Assembly: GCF_013359755.1 (NCBI RefSeq)
Contig: NZ_JABMCJ010000083.1
Coordinates: 124,001 to 188,000 of the forward strand
Length of the DNA: 64,000 nucleotides
Source of the DNA: Tardiphaga robiniae
Lineage (GTDB): Bacteria > Pseudomonadota > Alphaproteobacteria > Rhizobiales > Xanthobacteraceae
Direction: 5' to 3'
Position 1 is the first letter of the stretch. Every line of letters starts with the position of its first letter. Below, piece by piece: positions 30,146 through 38,834 of the stretch. Both the position numbers and the translations under genes were made by a program. The notes beneath the pieces were generated by a model that worked only from the letters and a program-made list of their open reading frames with translations, had not been told where the DNA came from and did no database searches.

Positions 30146-32454
30146 GTGCTGCCGCGAAAGCGACCTTGGTCGGCAAGTCCGTCCTCCGCAAGGAAGACGG
30201 CCCGCTGCTGCGCGGCCAGGGTAAATTTGCTGCGGACATCAATTTCCCGAACCAGCTTTACATGCGCGTGGTGCGTTCGACCTATGCCCACGGCAACATC
30301 GTCTCGGTCGACCTCGCGCCGGCGCTCGCCATTCCCGGCGTGGTCGCCGCATGGAGCTTTGCCGATGTCTCCGAGATCCCGCCAATCGACTTTCGCCTGA
30401 CCCGGCTGGAGCAGCTCGCCGCCTATCGCCAGACTATTCTGGCCAAGGACAAGGTGCGCTATGTCGGCGATCCCGTCGCCGTCGTGTTCGCCGAAGACCC
30501 CTATCTTGCCGAAGATGCCGCCGAGCATGTCGAGGTCGAGATCGAGGAACTGCCGGTGATCCTGCAGGCCGATGGCGAGATCGGCGAGTTCCGCGACGGA
30601 CTACCGACCGAGACCGCGCTGATCGAGAAAGGTTATGGCGACGTCGATGGAGCGTTCGCCAAAGCGCATGCCGTAGTCAGCCTTTCGCTCTCCATCGGCC
30701 GTCATTCCGGCGTTCCCCTGGAGACGCGCGGGGCCATTGGCCGTTACATCGCCGAGACAGACATGCTGGAAATGTACGGCGCGGCAAAGGTCCCGCACTG
30801 GAATCGCGACCAGCTCGCCAAGATGTTTGGCCGCACCGCTGCCAACACCAATCTGTTCGAAGGCCATGTCGGCGGCGGCTTCGGCATTCGCGGCGAGATG
30901 TATCCCGAGGACGTACTGGTGTGTCTGGCCGCGCTGCGCCTCGGCCGCCCGGTAAAATGGATCGAGGATCGCCGCGAGCATCTGATCGCGGCCAATCACT
31001 CGCGGCAGCAGACCCATCACATCCGCGCGGCGATCGATCACGACGGCAATATTTTGGCGATCGACAACGAGTTCTTCCACGATCAGGGCGGCTATATGCG
31101 CACGCATGCCGCCACCGTGCCCGACCTCGCCGCTGCGATGCTGCCCGGCCCCTATCGCATTCCCGCCTATCGCGTGCTCGGCCATATCCGCCTGACCAAC
31201 AAGACGCCTGGCGGCACCTATCGCGCGCCCGGCCGCTATGAGAGCACTTTCGTGCGCGAACGCTTGCTGGATGCGGTCGCGGCCAAAGTGGGGATCAACG
31301 GCGTCGAGGTCCGCCGCCGCAACCTCATCGCGACCAGCGAGATGCCGGTCACGCGTGCATTGGAAACGCTCGGCACCGACATCGTGCTGGATTCAGGCGA
31401 TTATCCAAAGTTGCTGGACAAGGCGCTGAATGGCATCGGCTGGGACGACCTGCAGACGCAGATTACGTCGCGTCGCAAGGCGGGCGAACTGGTCGGCTCC
31501 GGTGTCGCCATGTTCGTCGAGAAAAGCGGTCTTGGCCCGTTCGACGATGTGCGGATCAATGTCGGGACCGACGGGCTCGTGGAAGTCGTCACCGGCGCCG
31601 CTTCGGTCGGCCAGGGCGTCGAAACGGTCATCGCTCAGATTTGCGCAGAGAAACTCGGCGCCAGCTATGACAATGTCAGCGTGATCCACGGCCAGACCAA
31701 CCGTATCGCCAGAGGCCTCGGCGCCTTCGCCTCACGCGTCTCCGTGATGACGGGCGAAGCGACGCGGCAAGCCGCACTGAAGCTGCGCGACAGGGCTCTC
31801 GCGGCCGCAGCCGAATTGATGCAATTGACGGCCGATCAACTCGATATCGTCGATGGCGAGATTGTCCGCCTCGATGGCGGTACCGGTCCATCCATGACGC
31901 TCGCCGAGATCGCAAAGGCGCTGGAACCGGGAGGCAATCTGGTTGGTGATAGCGAACCTGGCCTGTTCGCCGAAGCGTCGTTCGAATCCAAGCATATGAC
32001 TTACCCATACGGCGTCCATGTCGCCGTCGTCTCGCTCGCCCGCGACACTGGCGGCATCAGCGTCGAGCGGTATCTTGTCGCCTATGACATCGGCAAAGCG
32101 ATCAACCCGATGCTGGTCGATGGCCAAATCGTTGGTGGCGTTGCCCAAGGCATCGGTGGTGCGCTTTATGAAGAGTTCACCTACGACGACCGCGGCGAAC
32201 CGCTGGCGGTAACCTTCGCCGACTATTTGATGCCGACGGCCCGCGAAGTACCTGATGTCGAAGTGATCATTTCCGAGGATGCGCCGAGCCCGCTCAACCC
32301 AATGGGGCTCAAGGGCGCCGGCGAAGGCGGCACCAATGCCGTCGGCGCGGCGATTGCAGCGGCGATCGACGACGCGCTCGGCCAGCCCGGCGCCATCACG
32401 CAGCTGCCAGTCTCGCCGCAACGGATCAAGGCGCTGCTCAATAGCAAAATGTGA
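30142..32454 (+). CDS. Mo hydroxylase large subunit, copy 2 (CoxL-like)
   Basis: This second complete molybdopterin-binding subunit, 770 residues, is distinct in sequence from copy 1. It starts at a GTG overlapping the coxS stop (GTGA); the frame extends upstream only as a shadow of coxS. It has the hammerhead domain near its N-terminus, VGGGFGIRGEM near residue 248, the active-site loop TYRAPGR (Tyr360-Arg365), and the catalytic Glu728 in GAGEGGTN. Like copy 1 it lacks the CO dehydrogenase Cys. It may share the single FAD and iron-sulfur subunits with copy 1 to give two alternative enzymes. Its stop directly abuts the marR stop. Confidence 0.92.
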   Translation: MSAAAKATLVGKSVLRKEDGPLLRGQGKFAADINFPNQLYMRVVRSTYAHGNIVSVDLAPALAIPGVVAAWSFADVSEIPPIDFRLTRLEQLAAYRQTILAKDKVRYVGDPVAVVFAEDPYLAEDAAEHVEVEIEELPVILQADGEIGEFRDGLPTETALIEKGYGDVDGAFAKAHAVVSLSLSIGRHSGVPLETRGAIGRYIAETDMLEMYGAAKVPHWNRDQLAKMFGRTAANTNLFEGHVGGGFGIRGEMYPEDVLVCLAALRLGRPVKWIEDRREHLIAANHSRQQTHHIRAAIDHDGNILAIDNEFFHDQGGYMRTHAATVPDLAAAMLPGPYRIPAYRVLGHIRLTNKTPGGTYRAPGRYESTFVRERLLDAVAAKVGINGVEVRRRNLIATSEMPVTRALETLGTDIVLDSGDYPKLLDKALNGIGWDDLQTQITSRRKAGELVGSGVAMFVEKSGLGPFDDVRINVGTDGLVEVVTGAASVGQGVETVIAQICAEKLGASYDNVSVIHGQTNRIARGLGAFASRVSVMTGEATRQAALKLRDRALAAAAELMQLTADQLDIVDGEIVRLDGGTGPSMTLAEIAKALEPGGNLVGDSEPGLFAEASFESKHMTYPYGVHVAVVSLARDTGGISVERYLVAYDIGKAINPMLVDGQIVGGVAQGIGGALYEEFTYDDRGEPLAVTFADYLMPTAREVPDVEVIISEDAPSPLNPMGLKGAGEGGTNAVGAAIAAAIDDALGQPGAITQLPVSPQRIKALLNSKM

Positions 32455-32916
32455 TCAGGTAATCTTCTTCAGCAACCGCGTCAGTGTGCGTTGCTCTTCG
32501 GCGGTCAAGGGGCGCAGCGTCTTGGCGCTGACGTCCGCTGCAACACGGATTGCCGCATCGACCACACGGGCGCCCTTCTCGGTCAGCGACACCGCACGGC
32601 GACGGCGATCCGTAGGGTCGCTACCGGTGGTGATGAAGCCGCGCAGGCCCAGCCGATCCACAACCCCCTTGATGGTCGCGGCATCGAGATAGACCAGCCG
32701 CCCCAGATGGTTCTGTGAACTCGGGCCGACCTCATGCAGCTTCGCCAGCACGGCGAATTGCGTCTGGGTCAGATCCTCGATCATGTTGGACATGAAGATG
32801 GAGGTGTGGCGCTGCATCGCCACGCGCATCAGGAAGCCGACTTGGGAGTCGAGGACATAGTCCGGCGATGGCTCCGCGGTCGGAAGGGCCTTCAGCTTGG
32901 TCGGTTTCTGCGCCAT
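32455..32916 (-). CDS. MarR-family transcriptional regulator
   Basis: This 153-residue winged-helix regulator is a dimer by family habit. The recognition region is NHLGRLVYLDAATIKGVV near residue 73 and the wing is DPTDRRRRAVSLTEKG near 104. MarR proteins of this size often control aromatic catabolism and respond to the substrate or its CoA ester. It is the last gene on the minus-strand Liv transporter unit (69 bases after livF) and converges on the Mo hydroxylase operon with no gap. It is the only regulator in the island, so it is the prime candidate to bind the TTTGCNTACAAAC palindromes; that link is inferred. Confidence 0.92.
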   Translation of the reverse strand: MAQKPTKLKALPTAEPSPDYVLDSQVGFLMRVAMQRHTSIFMSNMIEDLTQTQFAVLAKLHEVGPSSQNHLGRLVYLDAATIKGVVDRLGLRGFITTGSDPTDRRRRAVSLTEKGARVVDAAIRVAADVSAKTLRPLTAEEQRTLTRLLKKIT

Positions 32917-32985
32917 GTCGTCCCCGATGATCTCTTGCTAGTTATGAACGATCTTCGGTTGCCGCGACAGTTGAAGTTTTGGTCG

Positions 32986-33714
32986 TTACACCGTCAAATA
33001 AGCGCGTTGAATGTCAATATTCTCCGCCAGCTCGGTCATGGTGCCGTTCCATTGGATCTGGCCCTTTTCGAGGACGTAGGCCCTGTCCGAGACCAGTTCG
33101 GCGAAATGCACGTTCTGCTCCGACAGCAGGATCGACACTCCAGCCTTTTTCAGTTCGAGAATGGTATTGGCCATCAGTTCGACGATCAGCGGGGCGACCC
33201 CTTCGGACGGTTCATCAAGCAGGATCAGCAGCGGATTGCCCATCAGCGTCCGCGCCACGGTGAGCATCTGCTGTTCGCCACCGCTCATCCGCCCTCCCGG
33301 ACGGTTCGGCATTTCGCCCAAGTTCGGGAACAGCGCCAGCAGCTTCTCTTCGGTCCAGACCGGCGCCGGCACGCCGTCGCTGAACTTGCGTGGCGGCTGG
33401 CGGCCGATATCGAGATTTTCCAGCACCGTCAGATCGGAGAAAATACGACGGTCTTCCGGCGTGAAGCCGAGGCCGAGCCGCGCGATCTCGTAAGGCTGCC
33501 GGCCGGAGATATCGTGGCCATCGAACCGGATCTTGCCGGTAGACTGCGCCATCAGGCCCATGATGGCTTTCATGGTCGTGGTCTTGCCGGCACCGTTGCG
33601 GCCCATCAGTGCGACGACTTCGCCGCGCCCGACATTCAGGCTGAGGTCATAGAGGATCTGCGCGGCGCCGTAAGACGCACCGAGATTTTCGACCGAGAGC
33701 ATCGGGGCACTCAT
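32986..33714 (-). CDS. livF: Branched-chain-type ABC transporter ATPase (LivF-like)
   Basis: This 242-residue ATPase subunit belongs to the hydrophobic amino acid uptake (HAAT) class. Walker A is GRNGAGKTT, the signature is MSGGEQQMLTVART, and Walker B is LILLDEPSEG. The ATG at 33714 shares one base with the livG stop (TGATG), so a TTG one codon earlier is less likely. It pairs with LivG on the cytoplasmic face. In this catabolic context the substrate may be an aromatic acid rather than leucine. Confidence 0.93.
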   Translation of the reverse strand: MSAPMLSVENLGASYGAAQILYDLSLNVGRGEVVALMGRNGAGKTTTMKAIMGLMAQSTGKIRFDGHDISGRQPYEIARLGLGFTPEDRRIFSDLTVLENLDIGRQPPRKFSDGVPAPVWTEEKLLALFPNLGEMPNRPGGRMSGGEQQMLTVARTLMGNPLLILLDEPSEGVAPLIVELMANTILELKKAGVSILLSEQNVHFAELVSDRAYVLEKGQIQWNGTMTELAENIDIQRAYLTV

Positions 33715-34481
33715 CAATGCGCCTCCGATTTCTGGAAAGTCTTGCCGGTGCCGAAATACACTTCCCTCACCTGCGGATTGTCGCGGATCGACTTCGCATC
33801 GCCGTCGGCGATCAGCCGGCCCCGCGCCAGAACGATTATGCGATCGGCGAAGGCGAACACCACATCCATCGAATGTTCGGTGAACAGCACGGAGATGCCC
33901 TTCTCGATCACCAGACGTTTCACCAGCGCAATCAGGTCGTTGCGCTCCTTGGGCGCCATGCCGGCCGTCGGCTCGTCCATCAGCAGCAGCCTTGGATCGT
34001 TCGCGAGCGCAATCGCAAGCTCGACACGCTTGACGTCGCCATAAGCCAGTTCACGGCTCGGCCGATCAGCGGCGTCCTGCATGCCGACCTGGGCCAGCAA
34101 CTCCAGCGCGCGCTCGCGATGCAGCGAGGATGCCGGCTTCCACAGCCGGTAGACCTGATTGGCGTGGGAGATCAGCGGCATCTGCACATTCTCGACGACC
34201 GTCATCGAGTTGAAGGTGGCGGCGACCTGAAAGGTACGACCAATACCAAGGCGCCAGATATCGCGCGGTTTCCTGCCGTTGAGCTTGGCGCCCTCGAACC
34301 AGATCTCGCCGGAATCCGGCGGCAACTGGCCGTTGATCATGTTGAAACAGGTCGACTTTCCGGCGCCATTGGGGCCGATCAGCGCGAGGAATTCACCACG
34401 CTTGATGTCGAACGACACTTCGTTGACGGCACGCACGCCGCCGAAGGATTTCGAGAGGGAACGAATGGCGAGGTCGCTCAT
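33714..34481 (-). CDS. livG: Branched-chain-type ABC transporter ATPase (LivG-like)
   Basis: This is the second ATPase of the HAAT transporter, 255 residues. Walker A is GPNGAGKST, the signature region is LAYGDVKRVELAIALA with LAYGD replacing the canonical LSGGQ as usual in LivG, and Walker B is LLLMDEPTAGM. The BCA_ABC C-terminal tail is present (REVYFGTG). It overlaps the fused permease gene by 4 bases (ATGA). Confidence 0.94.
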   Translation of the reverse strand: MSDLAIRSLSKSFGGVRAVNEVSFDIKRGEFLALIGPNGAGKSTCFNMINGQLPPDSGEIWFEGAKLNGRKPRDIWRLGIGRTFQVAATFNSMTVVENVQMPLISHANQVYRLWKPASSLHRERALELLAQVGMQDAADRPSRELAYGDVKRVELAIALANDPRLLLMDEPTAGMAPKERNDLIALVKRLVIEKGISVLFTEHSMDVVFAFADRIIVLARGRLIADGDAKSIRDNPQVREVYFGTGKTFQKSEAH

Positions 34482-36376
34482 GATGCGGCCTTCGATGTTG
34501 TCTTTCGTCGTGAGATCAGCTTGACGAAGCCGCCGACGATGCCACTCGGGAAGGCCAGCACCAGCAACAGGATGATGCCGCCAAGCAATGCACGCCAGTA
34601 TTCCGTCGAACGCATCATGAAATCTTGCAGCACCGCATAGACCGACGCGCCGACGATTGGGCCGGTCAGCGTCTGGATGCCACCGAGCAGCACCATGACG
34701 AGACCATCAATGGAGCGGCTGACACCGATGGTCTCCGGCGAAATCGAGCCCTTGGCGAAGGCGAACAATCCACCAGCGATGCCGCAGATGCCGCCAGCAA
34801 TGGCGAAGGCCAGCCAGTGCACGCGCTTGACGTCGAGACCGATCGCTTCGGCGCGCAAGGGAGAGTCGCGCCCTGCCCGCATCGCGTAACCGAATGGCGC
34901 GAACAGGAATTTGCGGAGTAGCAACACCCCGAGCGCAGCGAGTGCGAGTGTCAGGAAATAGAATGCTCCACGGCTGTCGAATGGCACCGACGGCCACACC
35001 CCGAGCACGCCGTTGGAGCCACCTGTGAGTGTTTCCCACTGGAACACCGCCGCCCATACGATCTGGGCGAAGGCGAGTGTGAGCATCGCCAGATAGACAC
35101 CAGACAGACGCACGGCGAACCAGCCGAACAGCAGCGCGCCGACCAACGCCAGCACTGGCGCGGCTGCCAGTGCGAGCCCCATCGGCGCAGCAAACCATTT
35201 CACCAGCAGCGCTGCGCCGTAAGCACCGAGGCCGAAATAGGCCGCATGGCCGAAGGAATGCATGCCACCCGGCCCCATGATGAAATGCAGGCTGGTTGCA
35301 AACAGCACGGCAATCAACACGTCGATGCCGAGCACGAGCGTATAGGGCGAGTTCTTGGCGATCAGTGGCAGGCACACGAGAACGACAAGAAGGATGAGGC
35401 CCGCGATCTTCGTAGCTGCTGTCGCAGAACGCAGCGGCTCTTCGGGCTCCGCGACACTGCGCACAGCCACCTGCTCCCGACCGAGCAAGCCGTAGGGCCG
35501 CGCGATCAGCACCGCGGCCATCACGAGGAATTCCGCCACCAGCGTGAGCTTCGAGAAGTTCACCGTGAAGCCGCCAAAATTCACGACGCCAAGGCCGATG
35601 CACAACGCCTTCACCTCGGCGATGATGACCGCCGCAAGATAGGCGCCGGAGATCGAGCCCATGCCGCCGACCACAACGACGACGAAGGCGTCGCCGATCA
35701 CGATCAGATCGGTCGCCAATGTTGCGGGCTCACGCGCGATCTGCAGCGCGCCGCCAAGGCCTGCGAGCAAAGCGCCCAGCGCGAACACGCCCGTAAACAG
35801 CATGGCCTGGTTGACGCCAAGCGCGCCGACCATCTCACGGTCCTGCGTGGCTGCACGCATCAAGCGACCGAAGCGGGTCTTGGCCAGCGCCAGATGCAGC
35901 ATCCACAGCACGAAGGGGCCGACGAAAATCAGGAAGATATCGTAAGTGGGCAGCCGGCGGCCGAGCACCTCGATGGAGCCGGTCAGGCCTGGCGCGCGCG
36001 GGCCAAGCAAATCCTCAGGACCCCAGATACACAGCGTCGCGTCGTTGATAACGAGCACCAGCGCGAAAGTGGCGAGCAATTGAAACAACTCAGGTGCGCG
36101 ATAGATCCGCCGCAGCAGAAGGATCTCGATCGCAGCGCCGATCAAGGCCACCAGCAATGCGGTCAGAACAATGCCGCCCCAGAAGCCGACGGCACCGCCG
36201 ACCTTGGTGGCGATGCTATAGGCGATATAGGTCCCGATCATATAGAGGGACCCGTGAGCGATATTGACGATCCGGGTGACGCCGAAAATCAGCGACAGCC
36301 CGGCGGCCACGAAGAACAGGCCGGAGGCGGCCGACAGGCCGTTCAGCGCCTGAAACAGAAACGCGTTGAAACTCAT
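34478..36376 (-). CDS. Fused LivH-LivM ABC permease
   Basis: This 632-residue protein carries both permease halves of a HAAT transporter in one chain. The LivH half (about residues 1-295) has GLSLIFGVTRIVNIAHGS near 27 and GGMGSISGAYLAA near 240. A polar linker (SVAEPEEPLRSA, near 310) joins it to the LivM half (about 325-632), which has GPGGMHSFGHAAYFGLGAYG and GGIQTLTGPIVGA. Each half has eight or so membrane segments. Fusion of this kind is found in some proteobacterial Liv systems but separate genes are the rule. It lies 70 bases downstream of the binding-protein gene. Confidence 0.93.
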   Translation of the reverse strand: MSFNAFLFQALNGLSAASGLFFVAAGLSLIFGVTRIVNIAHGSLYMIGTYIAYSIATKVGGAVGFWGGIVLTALLVALIGAAIEILLLRRIYRAPELFQLLATFALVLVINDATLCIWGPEDLLGPRAPGLTGSIEVLGRRLPTYDIFLIFVGPFVLWMLHLALAKTRFGRLMRAATQDREMVGALGVNQAMLFTGVFALGALLAGLGGALQIAREPATLATDLIVIGDAFVVVVVGGMGSISGAYLAAVIIAEVKALCIGLGVVNFGGFTVNFSKLTLVAEFLVMAAVLIARPYGLLGREQVAVRSVAEPEEPLRSATAATKIAGLILLVVLVCLPLIAKNSPYTLVLGIDVLIAVLFATSLHFIMGPGGMHSFGHAAYFGLGAYGAALLVKWFAAPMGLALAAAPVLALVGALLFGWFAVRLSGVYLAMLTLAFAQIVWAAVFQWETLTGGSNGVLGVWPSVPFDSRGAFYFLTLALAALGVLLLRKFLFAPFGYAMRAGRDSPLRAEAIGLDVKRVHWLAFAIAGGICGIAGGLFAFAKGSISPETIGVSRSIDGLVMVLLGGIQTLTGPIVGASVYAVLQDFMMRSTEYWRALLGGIILLLVLAFPSGIVGGFVKLISRRKTTSKAAS

Positions 36377-36389
36377 CGGAGGAATCCCC

Positions 36390-36414
36390 CTCCCCGCGTT
36401 GAACGTGCGGGGAG
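36390..36414 (-). other. Stem-loop between binding-protein gene and permease gene
   Basis: A perfect 8-bp stem (CTCCCCGC / GCGGGGAG) with a 9-base loop and no T-tract. It sits at the 3' end of the binding-protein message, where such hairpins commonly protect the upstream transcript and raise binding-protein yield over permease. Confidence 0.5.
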
Positions 36415-36446
36415 AGTATCAACGGCGATCATCGTCGTACTTCCTG

Positions 36447-37670
36447 TTACTCGGTCGCGGGACGGAGCTTCTTCACTTCAGCGTCGCTGGGCAGCACCGA
36501 TGCACCATCGACATATTTGAAGTCGCTCATGGTGCCCTTGCCGCCTTCAAGCGCGATCTTGCCGACATAGGCTCCCATGGTCGCCTGGTGATCGCTGGCG
36601 CGATACATGAACGGACCGAACGGGCTGTCGAGCTTCAGACCTTCAAAGGCCGTAATCAGTTTGTCAGTGTCCGTCGAACCTGCCTTGGCGATACCGGCAG
36701 CCAGAGAAGTCATCGTGACATAGCCGACGATCGACCCGAGACGCGGATAGTCGTTGTACTTCTTCTGATAGGCCGTCAGGAACGCCAGGTATTCTGGGGT
36801 CTTGATCTTATCCCAGGGATAGCCGGTAACGATCCAGCCGACCGGCGCTTCTTCCTTCACCGGATCGAGATATTCCGGCTCTCCCGACAGCAGGCTCACG
36901 ACGGTGCGATCCTTGAACACGCCGCGTGTGGTGCCTTCACGGACCAGCTTGGAGAAGTCCGCGCCGAACAGCACGTTGAAGATCGCGTCCGGCTTGGCAT
37001 CGTCGATGGCCTGCACCACGGCGCCAGCATCAACCTTGCCGAGCGGCGGTGCCTGCTCGGTGACGAATTCGATGTCAGGCTGCTTCGCCTTCATCATTTC
37101 CTTGAAGGTCGCGACAGCCGCCTGGCCATATTCGAAGTTCGGATAGACCAGTGCCCAGCGCTTCTTCTTGGCAGCCAGCGCATCCGGCAGCAGCATTGCG
37201 ACCTGCATATAGGTCGTGGCACGCAGGCGGAACGTATACTTGTTGCCGTTCTGCCAGGTGATCTTGTCGGTCAGCGGCTCTGCGGCAAGAAAGAACACTT
37301 TCTTCTTGCCGGCGAATTCGGTCACCGCGAGACCGATATGCGAGAGGAACGTGCCGGCGATAATGTTGACGCCTTCGCGCGTCACCAGCTCATCAGCCAC
37401 GCGTACTGCATCGCCCGGCGTCGAGCCATCATCGCGCGAGATCACTTCAAGCTTCTTGCCAAGCACGCCGCCCTTGGCATTGATCTGCTCGATCGCCAGC
37501 TCCCAGCCCTTCTTGTAGGGATCGAGGAACGCGGTCTGTGTCTTGTAGCTGTTGAGCTCACCGATCTTGATCGTGTCCTGCGCAAGAACCGCGTGGCCGA
37601 ACGACAATGTCAGTGCGCCGGCCATTGTGCCGGCAATCGCGAGTGAGTGAAGGGAACGAGCCGTCATCAT
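36447..37670 (-). CDS. ABC transporter substrate-binding protein (LivK-like)
   Basis: This periplasmic binding protein of the type I (peripla_BP_6) fold has 407 residues. It has a Sec signal (SLHSLAIAGTMAGALTLSF, cleavage after AVLAQ). Mature landmarks are IKIGELNSYKTQTAFLDPYKKG, INAKGGVLGKKLEVI and DDGSTPGDAVRVADEL, typical of the family. It is the first gene of the minus-strand transporter operon that ends with marR. Relatives in Rhizobiales often bind aromatic acids; the ligand here is unknown. A TTTGTACGCAAA palindrome lies about 120 bases upstream. Confidence 0.92.
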   Translation of the reverse strand: MMTARSLHSLAIAGTMAGALTLSFGHAVLAQDTIKIGELNSYKTQTAFLDPYKKGWELAIEQINAKGGVLGKKLEVISRDDGSTPGDAVRVADELVTREGVNIIAGTFLSHIGLAVTEFAGKKKVFFLAAEPLTDKITWQNGNKYTFRLRATTYMQVAMLLPDALAAKKKRWALVYPNFEYGQAAVATFKEMMKAKQPDIEFVTEQAPPLGKVDAGAVVQAIDDAKPDAIFNVLFGADFSKLVREGTTRGVFKDRTVVSLLSGEPEYLDPVKEEAPVGWIVTGYPWDKIKTPEYLAFLTAYQKKYNDYPRLGSIVGYVTMTSLAAGIAKAGSTDTDKLITAFEGLKLDSPFGPFMYRASDHQATMGAYVGKIALEGGKGTMSDFKYVDGASVLPSDAEVKKLRPATE

Positions 37671-37972
37671 GATCGAACTCCGTTGTGATCGACGTTTGCG
37701 ATAGAAGTGATTCTCGCCGAAGCCTTCGCAAGAAACGGATCAACCGTTCGCTCTTGCGTCGCTTGCAGCCCCATGTTTGCAACGCGAATTAGTTTGTACG
37801 CAAATAGTCCGGCGCACCCTCTTCGTTGTCAAGACCGGTCTTGGTGCAACATGCCTAGCACATCGCCGAAGTTTTGATCATCTGATGTCGGCCGATGCGC
37901 ACGCATCTGCGACCGAATTTCGCAGAGCTGCGCGGCAGCGATATTCCGCCGCCGCGCGTTCTGTTTTGACGA
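37671..37972. other. Intergenic region upstream of the Liv-type operon
   Basis: These 302 bases separate the SDR stop from the binding-protein start, both on the minus strand. They hold the operator-like palindrome at 37792-37804 and an imperfect GC-rich hairpin at about 37930-37958 (GCGCGGC / GCCGCGC arms) close behind the SDR gene. No small gene is apparent. Confidence 0.5.
37792..37804 (-). promoter_or_regulatory. TTTGCNTACAAAC operator candidate, Liv operon
   Basis: GTTTGTACGCAAA on the plus strand reads TTTGCGTACAAAC on the gene's strand. It is the best palindrome among five related sites in the island and lies about 122 bases upstream of the binding-protein start. Confidence 0.55.
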
Positions 37973-38782
37973 CTACCGGTCGCGGAAGCGATCCATCAGC
38001 GCCTTGTCCTGACCGCCATCGATTTCGATCATGGTGCCGTTCGCCATCTGCACCAGAGGCGATGCGAGCATGACAACGAGGTTTGCAACTTCCTCGACTT
38101 CGGCGATACGGCCGAGTGGGATCGAAGCGGGCGCCAGCTTGTCGGCTTCCTCGTAGGAAATCTTCATGTCGCGCGACATCGCGTTGACGAGGCCGGCCCA
38201 GCGCTCGGTACGAACCGGGCCCGGATTGACGGCGCAGAACGAGATGTTGTGACGGCCGTACTGACCTGCGAGCGACAGGGTCATGTTCTGGCCGGCAGCG
38301 TTCGCCGCACCCGGCGCGATTTCCCAATAGGACGGCTTGACACCGTCATTGCCGATCAGATTGACCACGCGGCCGCCACCCTGCTTGACCATGATCGGCA
38401 GCGCGTAGCGCAGGCAGCGCACATAGCCCATGAATTTGAGCTGCAGCGCCTGTTCCCAGTCGGCTTCGGTGAGCGTCTCGATCACGCCGCCCGGCGCCGA
38501 ACCGGCATTGTTGATCATCAGATCGATGCTGCCGAGTTCCTTGGCGGCCTTCTCGACGAAAGCCTTGGCATCCGCATCCTTGGTGAGGTCGGCGGTGATT
38601 GCGACAACCGTCACGCCGTAGGCGTTGCGGATTTCTTCAGCAGTCTTTTCCAGTGGCTCCATGCGGCGAGCGCAGATGGCGACATTGACGCCCTCCTTTG
38701 CCAGCGTCATGGCGATCGCCTTGCCGATACCTTCGCTGCCGCCGGTGACGAGAGCGCATTTGCCTTTGAGTTGGAGATCCAT
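37973..38782 (-). CDS. SDR-fold protein lacking the catalytic triad
   Basis: This 269-residue classical SDR-like protein has an intact nucleotide-binding motif (TGGSEGIGKAIA near residue 14), NNAG near 90, and PGPVRTERW near 185. The catalytic Ser-Tyr-Lys triad is absent: aligned positions are Gly144, Pro157 and Asn161, with the normal 13-residue spacing retained. The fold is otherwise complete and no frameshift is seen, so it is likely functional in a different way. It is the last gene of a hydrolase - crotonase - SDR unit on the minus strand. Its reaction is unknown. Confidence 0.85.
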   Translation of the reverse strand: MDLQLKGKCALVTGGSEGIGKAIAMTLAKEGVNVAICARRMEPLEKTAEEIRNAYGVTVVAITADLTKDADAKAFVEKAAKELGSIDLMINNAGSAPGGVIETLTEADWEQALQLKFMGYVRCLRYALPIMVKQGGGRVVNLIGNDGVKPSYWEIAPGAANAAGQNMTLSLAGQYGRHNISFCAVNPGPVRTERWAGLVNAMSRDMKISYEEADKLAPASIPLGRIAEVEEVANLVVMLASPLVQMANGTMIEIDGGQDKALMDRFRDR

Positions 38783-38834
38783 GTGCGTGTCCTTCTGAGG
38801 TTGGCGGAAATGAAAACGAAAATTCTTAGGTCAA

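Noticed and set aside
27315-32454. Carbon monoxide dehydrogenase (CoxMSL) as the identity of the Mo hydroxylase
   Set aside because: Both large subunits lack the AYRCSFR loop with the copper-binding Cys, and no cox accessory genes are present.
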